A DNA stretch of 64,000 nucleotides from Callorhinus ursinus. Its lineage: Eukaryota > Chordata > Mammalia > Carnivora > Otariidae. The translations under genes and the position numbers were made by a program. Under the pieces are notes generated by a model. That model had not been told where the DNA came from and did not search any database. It saw only the letters and a list, made by a program, of their open reading frames with translations. This document shows, one piece after another, positions 11,180-22,789 of the stretch; position 1 is the stretch's first letter, and each line of letters begins with the position of its first letter. The stretch covers positions 4,103,423-4,167,422 of the forward strand of contig NW_020312894.1 in assembly GCF_003265705.1 (NCBI RefSeq). The letters run 5' to 3'.

Positions 11180-14100
11180 ACAAGCTCGTATTGCCCTATT
11201 GAGGCTGGGCATGGATCTCCTGTGTGACACATTACAAGGACAGGTAGGTGGGATCCAAGTCTCTTCACCAGATGGAAGGCAGATGGAAGGTTTTATCTTC
11301 ATCCTCCCTGATTCCTTTATCCTTACTGTCACCTCCTGGGGACTTCCCCAAACTCCCTATGCCCTCCTGTCTTCTGCCTGGCTTTCAGAACTCTCTCAGT
11401 ATTTGGTTTGGAACATCTCCTGCTCACCAACTGGGAATAAGTATGAGAATTCCAAGGGAGTGGTTTCCATGGCAACAAAAACCTCATGGAAGGTTTCAGA
11501 ACTTTTACCTCCTACTCATGGTACTGCAAAAATTCAGAAAGCATAAGGCATAAAGACAAGTGCTAATTATCTGACCTGAATTTGCTGTGGTGGGCAGAAG
11601 AAAGACAAATGCACTGCAGTCTGGCAGACATTCCTCATTGGCATATATCCAAATTACTTCCTGGAAGTGAATCATGGTCATATTATTGTAAATTTTTTTT
11701 GTTAGAGGTGGTACCAGGTATCAAAGAGACGGTCATTTGTCTTGCATGGTGAAAGGCTCAGCCTCGTGCTTTTGGGGGTGCAGAGTTCTTTTCTGGGACT
11801 GTCTTTTGGTCAACCTGGCAGAAATGATGATCACATTGATTCTGATGTCTCCATACCTGTGAGGTAGATGCAATGGCTGAATAGCCCAAATAATCAGTGT
11901 TTAAACACAGATCACCGTGGTCTTAAGCACTTAGTCTTAGATGTCTGAGCACCAGGTCTGGATTAGGCAGGTGGACTTTGTATCATGACCTGAAGGGTTT
12001 CCCCGGTGACAAAACCCAGGTGTGAGGGGGGCTTGGCTCCACGCTGAGAGCACTTTGACCAATGGGAGGCAAGGGCAAGTCCCTCTGCATCGCTCCCTGC
12101 AGCAGACATTACTCTGGGCATGGTTTTTCCATACAGTCCATCTGATGACATCTCATTAGTCTGAGAGGGTGCACCTGCCAAGCTTTGGTTGGTTAGCTTG
12201 GAGTTTATTGCAAAGCAGGGCCAGGGAGGTGACATATCACCTCACGTTTGCTTCCCAGCCTCCTTCAATCCCCTCTTCCTTCACTCGTACTGCCCTGGAG
12301 TGTCACCTTTCAGTAGGACGTTGGCACACACTCAAAACTTGCCTCACCTGTTTTCTAGGAAATCGAAGCTAACACGAGACTTATCATGCCAGGAGGTGAT
12401 AGAAGCATTGGGGTGGATGGGTCAGCATGAAAGGAAAGGTCCATCATCTCATGAACTTGATATCTGGCAGGGCTGACACTGGGCTTTCTTAGGTTAAAAC
12501 AAGCTGGGATTTATTACAGCGAATACAAAGAGATGACTGATTTTAAATGGCTGAAGAGAGGTTAGGAGACAAAAGCGACGGTCAGCTTTCTAGTATTTTG
12601 ACGTCTGATGTCAGCAGGCAAGGGGTGGATGCTGTGAGGTAAGGGGTGGGGCTGAAGAAGCCACTCCAGGCTCCTGAACTGCATCCTACAAGGGTGGAGA
12701 CTACTGCCTCAGGGTGGCCAGGGCAAGATCCCGAGGGCAATTTTTTTTATAGGTAAAATTTTTGAGTTCACTCAGAGGCTATTTGGAAAGCTAGAATGGA
12801 ACACTCCGTGCCCCTTCTCCAACTCCTCTGGCACACACATGTGTGCACACACGCACACTTGTCCAGCGTTATGGGTGGTCCTGTCCATCCCCCACACTAT
12901 TAGTTGTCTTCATGGTACAATCCTTTAGAAACAGAGCCACCAGGTTAAAGGGCTTCCCATTTGGTTGAGGCTTGAGGATCAGATGTCACCTCTGCCCACT
13001 GTGAACAGAAGGACTTGGATCACCAGGGCTTTTATCCGTTGGCACAAGGAAGACGTGCCCTCATTGTTTAAGCTAGCGAGGCCAGCTTCTGCTCCATAAA
13101 TGGAACACAAAATCATTCCAGAGCCTTCTTCCCCCATGCATCACTCAACATCAGCACGCTTGATTACAGAAGTTTGTTCACAAGGATGCCTTGGGTAGAG
13201 TGGAGAGATAGAACTTCCAGTAGTCCCTCCACTGATGACAAAAATATGGTTCAGAGTGCAAGCCTGGGGATCCTTTTGGATCCTGCCCGGTTGTACCCTT
13301 TGGTGATGTTAACAGAGAGATCTGCTCTATCCAGACAAGCGGAAACCGAGGCACTAGAGCTCCCAGAGCAATTCTTGCTTTACCAATTAGCCTAACTATG
13401 CAGACCCAACAAATCATGAGGTAGAAATGACTCTATTGTAAGGTCTTAACCTTTTAGGTTGACATTAAATTGGAAGAAACTGCTTGTGTTAGAAATAATT
13501 ACTGCTGATAATGAATACAATTAAGCATAAAAGAATCTTTATAACTCTGGTACCATTTGTGCACTTAGAAATCGGCTCATATTTTTCCCTTCACAGATGT
13601 TACAATAATGGTGTCAACACTTTTATTTCTTTGTCCATAAGCTGAAAATTATGGCTGTTTCATAAATTGGTAACGTGCTCAGAAGATGGAGGCCCAGCTG
13701 CAGAGCACATGAGTTCAGGCTCCTGCCCCAGCCTCATGTTTCACGATGACCTCAGTTTCCTGTGTCAATGGGAACCCATGCAAGTAAGTACTTGTAAAAC
13801 TGGTTTTGAAGAGTGAAGTTATGAAGAGGTGCTGCGGTGTCAAACATCTGTTTCATCCATTACCCTCAAATAGGAGCCGGAATGTACAGTAGGGGCAAGA
13901 AGCATCAATAAATTAAAATTCTCCCGTGAGCACACTTTCCATGCCTGTGCCAATGACAAAAAAAAAGATACTGAACAAAGGAAGAAGAGCTATTTGCGGC
14001 AGTGTTAATGAGAATCTTGTTTTCCTTGTGCAGCTGGTGAGCTTTGTCAAAATATAAGCATTTTCATGGCTGCATGAGTTCTACTCCCTTTGGAAACCAA

Positions 14101-15440
14101 GTTCTACCCCCCCCTCATATTCTTCATCAAAATACTAGAAGGATGAAAGAAAATAAATAAAGTGTCATTCTAGTTAAAGGTGTAGGTTTCAGATGACCCG
14201 AATACTCAAATAATTATTTGTTATACTTGGAATGCAATACTGTTAACTGGTTAAGTCATGTTGCCATATCTGTAACACACATTTTTGTAAAAACTAACTT
14301 GTGTGTTAATTATAAAAGAAAAATATATAGAAATTTAATAGAGTTTTAAAGTTTTTAAGTGGGTTGCTTCGGGCTGATATTCTAACTGAGCAGTTTAGCT
14401 GAGAGACACCCTCCCACCCTTTCTCACACACATGCACCCGCCACCTGACTCATCTAAAACCAGGCCCCTCCTCGCTGCCAGAGGAGGGAGGCAGGAAGTT
14501 GGAGATGGAATGCTCGGTAACCTTGCAGCCCGTCCTGTACGGTCTTCTTCCCTCTCACGTCATATATCAGAGACAGTCCAGACTGTTCACAGCCTCACAT
14601 CAGTCCTGGGACCGGAGGCCAGGTCTCTGACTGCGCTGTGGGGTAGGGTAGGGGGTGTGCCTGGCGATAGGAAACACATGCGAGGCTGTTGGTGCAGCCA
14701 GGAGCAGATGTGGGGTGTGTGGCTTGCAGTGGGGAGATTCAGAGTGTGCCCTGGCAGGGTCAACTGAAGCTCCTTGCTGGGATGACCTGGTGCCTGGCCA
14801 GTCCTTTCTGGGACGTCTAGAAGGATTGGACAGAACAGCTGCACCTCCTCCCCAGCGGCATTTGGCATGTTTGTACCCTAAAACACCCATCACCCCCAAA
14901 CCATAGTCCTTCAGGCCAAAAACTCTGGGTTTTGCTTCATTTATCCCCTAAAAAAAATAAGTGATAATGGAAAAATGGTGTCTCCCACCTCAGTTTCTCT
15001 TATTGATTCACAAGGACTGAATTCAATCTTTGCATCTCCTTTTCTAAAAGTTCTGATTCTAATCTGAGATGATGAATTAGAAGGCTTATTTGCATTATGC
15101 AAAATTATTCAAAACAGATGGCGAAGTCAATTTAAAGGCTATATTTTTTTTCTATCCCCGAGAACAAGTGCTGTTTGGGGGAAGGCAAAAGAGTAGATTT
15201 TAATCTGTTTGCCCTTTGAAATGACCATCAGCAACCTCCTTCCAATTACCTGTGGCCTCTGATCGCAGTCCTGGGAGCTGGTTTCATGAGTTAGCGGCTG
15301 TTTGCATTGCCACCAGACTAACCATAAGGACTGTTAGCCCACATGCCTTCATAGTTTATAATTGGCTTCTTGAGCAAAGGGAATGTTCAGTAAATATTAG
15401 GTTTCAAAGTCATTGTTCTTAACTGCCATACTCAAGTGAG
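11180..15440. other. unique sequence, possible conserved non-coding segments
   Basis: Largely free of recognisable repeats. The 13.5-14.4 kb and 15.0-15.4 kb parts are AT-rich with TAATTA- and ATTTGCAT-like words, which is the texture of conserved non-coding DNA but not proof of it. No exon was supported; frames up to 115 codons overlap on opposite strands. Confidence 0.45.
15088..15105. promoter_or_regulatory. inverted pair of octamer-like (POU) motifs
   Basis: ATTTGCAT is followed directly by TATGCAAAAT, giving two octamer-like half sites facing each other. ATTTGCAT is the classical POU-domain factor site. The motif could be chance in AT-rich DNA, and no promoter is apparent nearby. Confidence 0.3.
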
Positions 15441-15449
15441 ATTTGTTCA

Positions 15450-15690
15450 TTCAGACAAACTTGGGTTTGAATCTCAACTTCACCATTTACGAGAGCGGTG
15501 ACCTGGGCAGACAGTGTGTCACATCCCCAAACCTCATGATCAGCCTTCTGAAAATGAGGCTAATTGTGCTCAGAGGACGGTGGACAGGATTGAAGGAGTC
15601 AACGCAGAGTTATTTGCATTGTTCTTGGAACCTGGAGGCACTTTCTAACAGTGCCTGTTATTATTATCTTTGTTATTACTAATATTTTAA
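15450..15690 (+). repeat. MIR-like SINE, sense
   Basis: The order GGGTTTGAATCTCAACTTC, then ACCTGGGCAG, then TCTGAAAATGAGGCTAAT, then AACAGTGCCTGTTATTATTA follows the full MIR consensus from the B-box region to the 3' end. Diverged, without an intact promoter. Confidence 0.7.
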
Positions 15691-15699
15691 TCATGAGTT

Positions 15700-16180
15700 A
15701 ATAAAAGTTTTCTTGCCAGGTTTCTACTCTCTCTCTCTTGTCCCCCTGCCTTGGTGTGATTATGGTTAAACCAAGGGGTCTCAGAGAGTTAAAGACATAT
15801 ATGAAGCTTAACATGAGGGCTGTGTGGTACTCTGGCTTTGTCTGGGTTATTGTTATGTATTATTATTAATCATCTCAAAGTGGATAATGTAAAGTTCATT
15901 CTCAGCATCCCATACAACCATTTAAGGTACATGAGGGTTAAATGGGAGCCAGTGTCTTCCGAAGTTATTATGGCCCAGAAAAATCCTGGAAATGCCAGGT
16001 ACACTCACAGTGTGACTGCGTGGGTCCTGATGTTTTCCCACACGGAACCCTCTGCCTCACTGCTCTAACATTGATTAGAGTGCCACACATACAACCAAAG
16101 AGTCAAACATACAAAATATGAAGGGTACCTCTGTCCCCAACAGGACTATAAGCTCTTGAGAGTGCAGAATAAAGAGATTT
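15700..16180. other. unique sequence, nothing recognised
   Basis: Apart from a short CT-rich tract near 15727, nothing was recognised here. Confidence 0.5.
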
Positions 16181-16184
16181 TAAA

Positions 16185-16373
16185 GAAAAGATTTTATTTA
16201 TTTATTTGACAGAGAGAGACACAGTGAGAGAGGGAACACAAGCAGGCAGAGTGAGAGGGAGAAGCAGGCTTCCCGTGGAGCAGGGAGCCTGATGTGGGGC
16301 TCGATCCCAAGACCCTGGAACGATGACCTGAGCCAAAGGCAGGCGCTTGATGACTGAGCCACCCAGGTACCCC
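16185..16373 (-). mobile_element. carnivoran tRNA-Lys-derived SINE
   Basis: It reads TTTTATTTATTTATTTGACAG at the tail side, then GAGAAGCAGGCTTCCC, and ends with GACTGAGCCACCCAGG, the complement of the tRNA-derived head. The flanks AATAAAGAGATTTTAAA and AATAGATACTTTTAAA look like a diverged target duplication. The body type (AACACAAGCAG, GAGAAGCAGGCTTCCC) is the form seen in arctoid carnivorans rather than dogs. Confidence 0.93.
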
Positions 16374-17347
16374 AATAGATACTTTTAAATAATATTTTAA
16401 ATTTGAACTTTCCAACTATAATTGTGAGGGTTTTTTATTTCTCCTTTCAGTTTTATCATTTTTTATCTGTTTTGAAACTCTATTGTTAAGCACATACACA
16501 CTTAATAAAGTATCTTCTTGTTGAAGTCATCTCTTTACTACTATCTAAAACGTATCTTTGTCCTTAGTAACGTTCTTTATCAAACTTTATTTTACCCAAT
16601 ATTTAACATTGCCACACCAGGTTTATTCTGTTTTGTTTTTTATTTAGTGTTTCTTGATATTTATTTTCCCTTCTTTCACTTTAACCTTTATGTCTCTTTA
16701 TATTTAAAGTGCATTTTTTTTATCACTAGGATAAGGCTAGGCCTTGCTTTTTTTAATCTAATCTGATGATCTCTGCCTTTTAATTGGGGTGTATAAACCA
16801 TTTACATTTAATGCAATTACTGATACGGTTGATTAAAGTACTAATATGGTTGGGTGCTATTAGTTTTCTATTTATCCTGCCTATTTTTGTTTCCCTTTTC
16901 CTCATTTCCTGTCTTATTTTGGATTAATTAAATATTTTTTATAATTTAAATTAATCTCCACAATTGGTTTGTTAGTTATACCACTTTTATATTTTTTACA
17001 GTCTGTTGTAGGGTTTGTGATATTTACCTTATCTCAATCACTTTGAAATACTACGATACTACTTGAAGTAGAGCATTCTAATCTTACACCAGTAAACCTT
17101 CACTTCTTCTCTCCCATCCTTTGTGCCATGTTGTTATACAATGTATTCTATGTATGTTGTAAACCCACAATATATTTTTATTCCTTGCCTTAAACAATCA
17201 GATATCCTTTAAATGAATTAAAAATCTTAAAAATTATGTTACATTTACCAACATTTTTACCATTTTTGAGAAGATCTGCATGCCTTTGTGTAGAACTCAT
17301 GTTCACATGGTATCATACAGCTTCTCTCTGAAGAACTTCCTTTAACT

Positions 17348-17364
17348 TATCTATCTATCATCTA

Positions 17365-17408
<44 letters not shown>

Positions 17409-17417
17409 ATCTATATC
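17348..17417 (+). repeat. (TATC)n microsatellite
   Basis: Seventeen or so TATC/CTAT units interrupted twice by CATCTATA. Tetranucleotide arrays of this purity are usually length-variable. Confidence 0.95.
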
Positions 17418-17852
17418 TGTCATTTATTTATTTTTGTGGTATAAATCTAACAATAAATTTGCTCATTTTTTTTCTATGAAATAGGCTTTGTTTTTCTTTC
17501 CTTCTAAAAGGTATTTTTACTGGCCATAAAATTATTGGTTAATAGTTTTGTTTTTTTTTTTTTGTCTTCATTACTTTAAAAATGTCACTCAAATTTGCTG
17601 GCTTTCAAAGTTTCTGGCATGAAGTCTCTGATATTTCTCATCTTTGTTTCTCTGTATATAACATTTCTATTGTCTTCAAGATTTTCAGTTTTTGTTTGTT
17701 CATTCGTTTGTCTTATAGTTTGACCATGATGTGTCAAAGTGTTTGTGTATATGTGTGTACTTAATTTAATCTTCTAAGAGTTCTTTGCACCTCTTCATTT
17801 GTGTCTTGCTTGTCTTTTATGAATTTTGGAAAATGCTTGGTCATTATCTCTT

Positions 17853-17870
17853 AAAATATTTCTTCTGCCC
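17853..17870. repeat. target-site duplication, left of the young L1
   Basis: AAAATATTTCTTCTGCCC here and AAAATATTTTTTCTGCCC at 22772-22789 differ at one of 18 positions and exactly bracket the L1. The flanking antisense L1 text becomes continuous when one copy and the insert are removed. Confidence 0.93.
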
Positions 17871-17934
17871 TTAATTCGAGAGATAAGTGATACCATAAGG
17901 TGAAACAATATTAGAATGAATGGGATCTCAGAAG

Positions 17935-18374
17935 AAGAAGAAAGAGAGGGAGGCAGAAGGTATATTGGAACAAATTATAGCAGAGAACTTCCCTAATGTG
18001 GGGAAGGAAACAAGCATCGAATTCAGGAGGCACAGAGGACCCCCCTCAAAATCAATAAAAATAGGTCAATACCCCGACATCTAATAGTAAAACTTACGAG
18101 TCTCAGAGACAAAGAGAAAAACCTGAAAGCAGCTCGGGACAAGAGGTCTGTAACCTACAATGGTAGAAACATTAGATTGGCAACAGACCTATCTACAGAG
18201 ACCTGGCAGGCCAGAAAGGACTGGCATGATATCTTCAGAGCACTAAATGAGAAAAATATGCAGCCAAGAATACTATATCCAGCTAGGCTGTCATTGAAAA
18301 TAGAAGGAGAGATCAAAAGCTTCCAGGACAAACAAAAACTAAAGGAATTTGCGAACATGAAACCAACCCTATAA
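17935..18374 (+). pseudogene. L1 ORF1 remnant (RNA-binding C-terminal domain)
   Basis: The ORF1 protein is an RNA-binding chaperone that coats L1 RNA in the cytoplasm. Retained in frame before the stop at 18372-18374 are IPRHLIVKLTSLRDKEK, LKAARDKRSVTYNG, RLATDLSTETWQARKDW and GEIKSFQDKQKLKEF, which line up with the RRM end and C-terminal domain of mammalian L1 ORF1p. The stop (TAA after KPTL) comes a little early: the next codons still read EILKGIL, as in the family. The upstream portion (about 17935-18040) needs a frame change. The N-terminal half is missing through truncation. Confidence 0.85.
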
Positions 18375-18479
18375 GAAATATTGAAAGGGATCCTCTAAGC
18401 AAAGAGAGAGCCTAAAAGTAACATAGATCAGATAGGAATAGAGACAATATACAGTAACAGTCACCTTACAGGCAATACA

Positions 18480-21400
18480 ATGGCGCTAAATTCAAATCTT
18501 TCAATAATTAACCTGAATGTAAACGGGCTAAATGCCCCAATTAAAAGACACAGGCTATCAGATTGTATAAAAAAACAAGACCCATTGATATGCTGTCTGC
18601 AAGAGACTCATTTTAGACCCAAAGACACACCCAGATTGAAAGTGAGGGAGTGGAAAACCATTTACCATGCTAATGGACACCAAAAGAAGGCTGGGGTGGC
18701 AATCCTTCTATCAGACAAATTAGATTTTAAACCAAAGACTATAATAAGAGATGAAGAAGGACACTATATCCTACTTAAAGGGTCTATCCAACAAGAAGGT
18801 CTAACAATTGTAAATATCTACGCCCCTAACATGAGAGCAGCCAATGATATAAGCCAATTAAAAAAAAAATCAAAGAAACACATTGACAACCATACAATAA
18901 TAGTAGGGGACTTTAACACCCTCCTCACTGAAAGGGACAGATCATCTAAGCAAAAGATCAACAAGGAAATAAAGACTTTAAATGACACACTGGACCAAAT
19001 GGACTTCACAGATGTATTCAGAACATTCCATCCCAAAGTAACAGAATACAAAGTCTTCTCTAGTGCCCATGGAACATTCTCCAGAATTGATCACATCCTA
19101 GGTCACAAATCAAGTCTCAACAAGTACCAAAAGATTGGAACCATTCCCTGCATATTTTCAGACCACAATGCTTTGAAACTAGAACTCAATCTCAAGAGGA
19201 AAGTCAGAAAGGACTCAAACACATGGAGGCTAAAGAGCATCATACTAAAGAATGAATGGGTCAACCAGGAAATTAAAGAAGAATTAAAAAAAATCATGGA
19301 AGCAAATGAAAATGAAAACCCAACTGTTCAAAATCTTTGGGATGCAGCAAAGGTGGTCCTAAGAGGAAAGTATATAGCAATACAAGCCTTTCTCAAGAAA
19401 CAAGAAAGGTCTCAAATACACAATCTAACCCTACATCTAGAGGAGCTGGAGGAAAAAAAAGCAAATAAAGCCTAAATCCAGCAGGGGAGGAGAAATAATA
19501 ATGATCAGAGCAGAAATCAATGAAATAGAAACCAAAAGAATAGTAGAACAGATCAACGAAACTAGGAGCTGGTTCTTCAAAAGAATTAATAAGATTGATA
19601 AACCCCTGGCCAGACTTATCAAAAAGAAGAGAAATGACCCAAATAAATAAAATCATGAATGAAAGAGGAGAGATCACAACCAACACCAAAGAAATACAAT
19701 TATAAGAACATATTACGAGCAACTATATACCAGCAAATTAGATAATCTGGAAGAAATGGATGCATTCCTAGAGATGTATCAACTACCAAAATTGAACCAG
19801 GAAGAAATAGAAAACCTGAACAGACCTATAACCGCTAAGGAAATGGAAGCAGTCATCAAAAATCTCCCAACAAACAAAAGCCCAGGGCCAGATGGCTTCC
19901 CAGGGGAATTCTACCAAACATTTAAAGGGGAATTAATACCTATTCTCCTGAAAATTAATACCTATTCTCCTGTTCCAAAAAATAGAAATGGAAGGAAAAC
20001 TTCCAAACTCGTTTTATGAGGCCACCATTACCTTGATCCCAAAACCAGACAAAGACCCCATCAAAAAGGAGAATTACAGACCAATATCCTTGATGAATAT
20101 GGATGCAAAAATTCTCACCGAAATACTAGCCAATAGGATCCAACTGTACATTAAAAGGATTATTCACCACGATCAAGTGGGATTTATTCCCGGGCTGCAA
20201 GGTTGGTTCAACATCTGCAAATCAACGTGATATAGTACATTAATAAAAGAAAGAACAAGAACCATATGATCCTCTCAATAGATGCAGAAAAAGCATTTCA
20301 CAAAGTACAGCATCCTTTCTTGATCAAAACTCTTCAGAGTATAGGGATAGAGGGTACATAGTTCAATATCATAAAAGCCATCTATGAAAAACCCACAGCA
20401 AATATCATTCTCAATGGGGAAAAGCTGAGAGCTTTCCCCCGAAGGTCAGGAACACGGCAGGGATGTCCACTATCACCACTGCTATTCAGCATAGTACTAG
20501 AAGTCCTAGCCACAGCAATCAGACAACAAAAAGAAATAAAAGGCATCTGAATCAGCAAAGAAGATATCAAACTCTCTCTCTTTGCAGATGATATGATACT
20601 TTATGTGGAAAACCCAAAAGACTCCACCCCAGAACTGCTAGAACTCATACAGGAATTCAGTAAATTGGCAGGATATAAAATCAATGCACAGAAATCGGTT
20701 GCATTTCTATACACCACCAACAAGACAGAAGAAAGACAAATTAAGGAGTCGAACCCATTTAAAATTGCACCCAAAACCATAAGATACCTAGGAATAAATC
20801 TGACCAAAGAGGCAAAGAATCTGTACTCAGAAAACTATAAAATACTGATGAAAGAAATTGAGGAAAACACAAAGAAATGGAAAAACTTTCCATGCTCATG
20901 GATTGGAAGAACAAATATTGTGAAGACGTCAATGCTACCTAGAGCAATCTACACATTTAATGAGATCCTTATCAAAATACCACCCACTTTTTTCAAAGAA
21001 ATGGAACAAATAACCCTAAAATTTGTATGGAACCAGAAAAGACCCCAAATAGCCAGAGGAATGTTGATAAAGAAAAGCAAAGCTGGCGGCATCACAATTC
21101 CGGACTTCCAGCTCTATCACAAAGCTGTCATCATCAAGACAGTACGGTACTGGCACAAAAACAGACACATAGATCAATGGAACAGAATCGAGAGCCCAGA
21201 AATGGACCCTCAACTCTATGGTCAACTTATCTTTGACAAAGCAGGAAAGAATGTCCAGTGGAAAAAAGACAGTCTCTTCAACAAATGGTGTTGGGAAAAT
21301 TGGACAGCCACATGCAGAAGAATGAAACTGGACCATTTCCTTACACCACACACAAAAATAGACTCCAAATGGTTGAAAGACCTAAATGTGAGACAGGAGT

Positions 21401-22311
21401 CCATCAAAATCCTAAAGGAGAACACAGGTAGCGACCTCTTCGACCTCAGCCGCAGCAACTTCTTCCTAGAAACATACCAAAGGCAAGGGAAACAAGGGCA
21501 AAAATAAACTATTGGGACTTCATCAAGATAAAAAGCTTTTGCACAGCAAAGGACATAGCCAACAAAACCAAAAGACAACTGACAGAAAGGGAGAAGATAC
21601 TTGCAAATGACATATCAGATAAAGGGCTAGTATCTAAAATCTATAAAGAACTTATCAAACTCAACACCCAAAGAACAAATAATCTAATCATTAATGGGCA
21701 GAAGACATGAACAGACATTTTTCCAAAGAAGACATCCAAATGGCCAATAGACATATGAAAAAGTGTTCAACATTGCTTGGCATCAGGGAAATCCAAATCA
21801 AAACCTCAATGAGATACCCCCTCACACCAGTCAGAATGGCTAAAATTAACAAGTCAGGAAACGACAGATGTTGACGAGGATGCAGAGAAAGGGGAACCCT
21901 CCTACACTGTTGGTGGGAATGCAAGCTGGGCAGCCACTCTGGAAAACAGTATGTAGGTTCCTCAAAAAGTTGAAAATAGAGCTACCCTACAACAAAGCAA
22001 TTGCACTACTGGGTATTTACCCCAAAGATACAAATATAGGGATCCGAAGGGGTACGTGCACCCCAACGTTTATAGCAGCAATGCCCACAATAGCCAAACT
22101 GTGGAAAGAGCCAAGATGTCCATCAACAGATGAATGGATAAAGAAGATGTGGTATATATACACAATGGAATATTATGCAGCCATCAAAAACAAAACACAA
22201 CAAAACGAAATCTTGCCATTTGCAACGATGTGGATGGAACTAGAGGGTATTATGCTAAGCGAAAGAAGTCAATCAGAGAAAGACATGAATCATATGATCT
22301 CACTGATATGA
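18480..22311 (+). pseudogene. L1 ORF2 (endonuclease-reverse transcriptase), frameshifted
   Basis: ORF2 supplies the nicking endonuclease and reverse transcriptase for target-primed insertion. The first 331 codons (18480-19475) are open and hold an apurinic-type endonuclease with all active-site positions: N13 in LNVNGL, E42 in LQETHF, Y114, D144 and N146 in GDFN, D204 in RIDH, and S227-D228-H229. The start ATG at 18480 sits at the family position. After a stop at 19473 the reading continues in other frames: 19756-20019 with [13 protein letters not shown], 19988-20230 with [11 protein letters not shown] and [24 protein letters not shown] near 20450, FADD (20581-20592) and the 304-codon stretch 20593-21507, then 21868-22311 with the IYTMEYYAAIKN C-terminal signature. 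At least five disabling frameshifts or stops exist, including TAG near 20358 and TGA near 20548, so no full product can form. Confidence 0.95.
19931..19972 (+). repeat. 22-bp-period tandem duplication inside L1 ORF2
   Basis: AATTAATACCTATTCTCCTG occurs at 19931-19950 and again at 19953-19972. The extra unit shifts the frame by one and matches the observed switch of the reverse transcriptase reading frame between the segments starting at 19756 and 19988. Confidence 0.9.
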
Positions 22312-22325
22312 GGAATTCTTAATCT

Positions 22326-22770
22326 CAGGAAACAAACTGAGGGTTGCTGGAGTGGTGGGGGTGGGAGGGATGGGGTGGCTGGGTGATAGACATTGGAGAG
22401 GGTATGTGCTATGGTGAGCACTGTGAATTGTGCAAGACTGTTGAATCACAGATCTGTACCTCTGAAAGAAATAATACATTGTATGTTAAAAAAAAAAAGA
22501 TAGTAGGAAGGGAAAAATGAAGGGGGGTGGGAATTGGAGGGGGAGACGAACCATGAGAGAATATGGACTCTGAGAAACAAACTGAGGGCTCGGGAGGGGA
22601 AGGGGGTAGGGGAAAGGCTAGCCTGGTGATGAGTATTAAGGAGGGCACGTACTGCATGGAGCACTGGGTGTTATACACAAACAATGAATCATGGAACACT
22701 ACATCAAAGACTAATGATGTAATGTATGGTGATTAACATAACATAATAAAATTAAATTAAAAAAAAAGAA
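22326..22770 (+). other. L1 3' UTR with two related modules and G-quadruplex motifs
   Basis: Module 1 (22326-22500) and module 2 (22571-22770) share the order AAACAAACTGAGGG, a G-rich run, GGTGAT, GAGGG followed by a TGGTGAGCACTG or TGGAGCACTGGG phrase, TGAATCA, then a TAATACATTGTATG or TAATGTATGG phrase. Each ends in an A-rich tail (22490-22499 and 22759-22771). G-runs at 22357-22375 and 22592-22612 each meet the four-run quadruplex rule. G-rich 3' UTRs are a known property of mammalian L1. Confidence 0.85.
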
Positions 22771-22771
22771 A

Positions 22772-22789
22772 AAAATATTTTTTCTGCCC
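22772..22789. repeat. target-site duplication, right of the young L1
   Basis: Second copy of the 18-bp target duplication described at 17853-17870, directly after the A-rich tail. Confidence 0.93.

Larger units (their letters stand above)
16390..17870 (-). mobile_element. ancient L1 (L1M-type), antisense, distal part
   Basis: AT-rich text carries antisense old-L1 phrases, for example ATGATCTCTGCCTTTTAATT near 16767 followed by CCATTTACATTTAATGCAATT near 16798. It has no open frame. It continues on the far side of the younger L1 at 22790, so the two pieces are one interrupted element. Confidence 0.75.
17871..22771 (+). mobile_element. carnivoran L1, 5'-truncated, about 4.9 kb
   Basis: A sense-strand LINE-1 inserted in an older antisense L1. 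It holds, in order, a C-terminal part of ORF1, a short inter-ORF spacer, a frameshifted ORF2 and a 3' UTR of two related modules ending in ATAATAAAATTAAATTAAA. The 5' UTR and the N-terminal coiled-coil part of ORF1 are absent, the usual result of incomplete target-primed reverse transcription. The one-mismatch target duplication and the long open segments suggest a fairly recent lineage-specific insertion. Several stops and frameshifts make it incapable of autonomous movement. Confidence 0.97.

Noticed and set aside
17348..17417. Regularly spaced short repeats as a CRISPR-like array
   Set aside because: Pure tetranucleotide units without spacers in a mammalian genome; a microsatellite.
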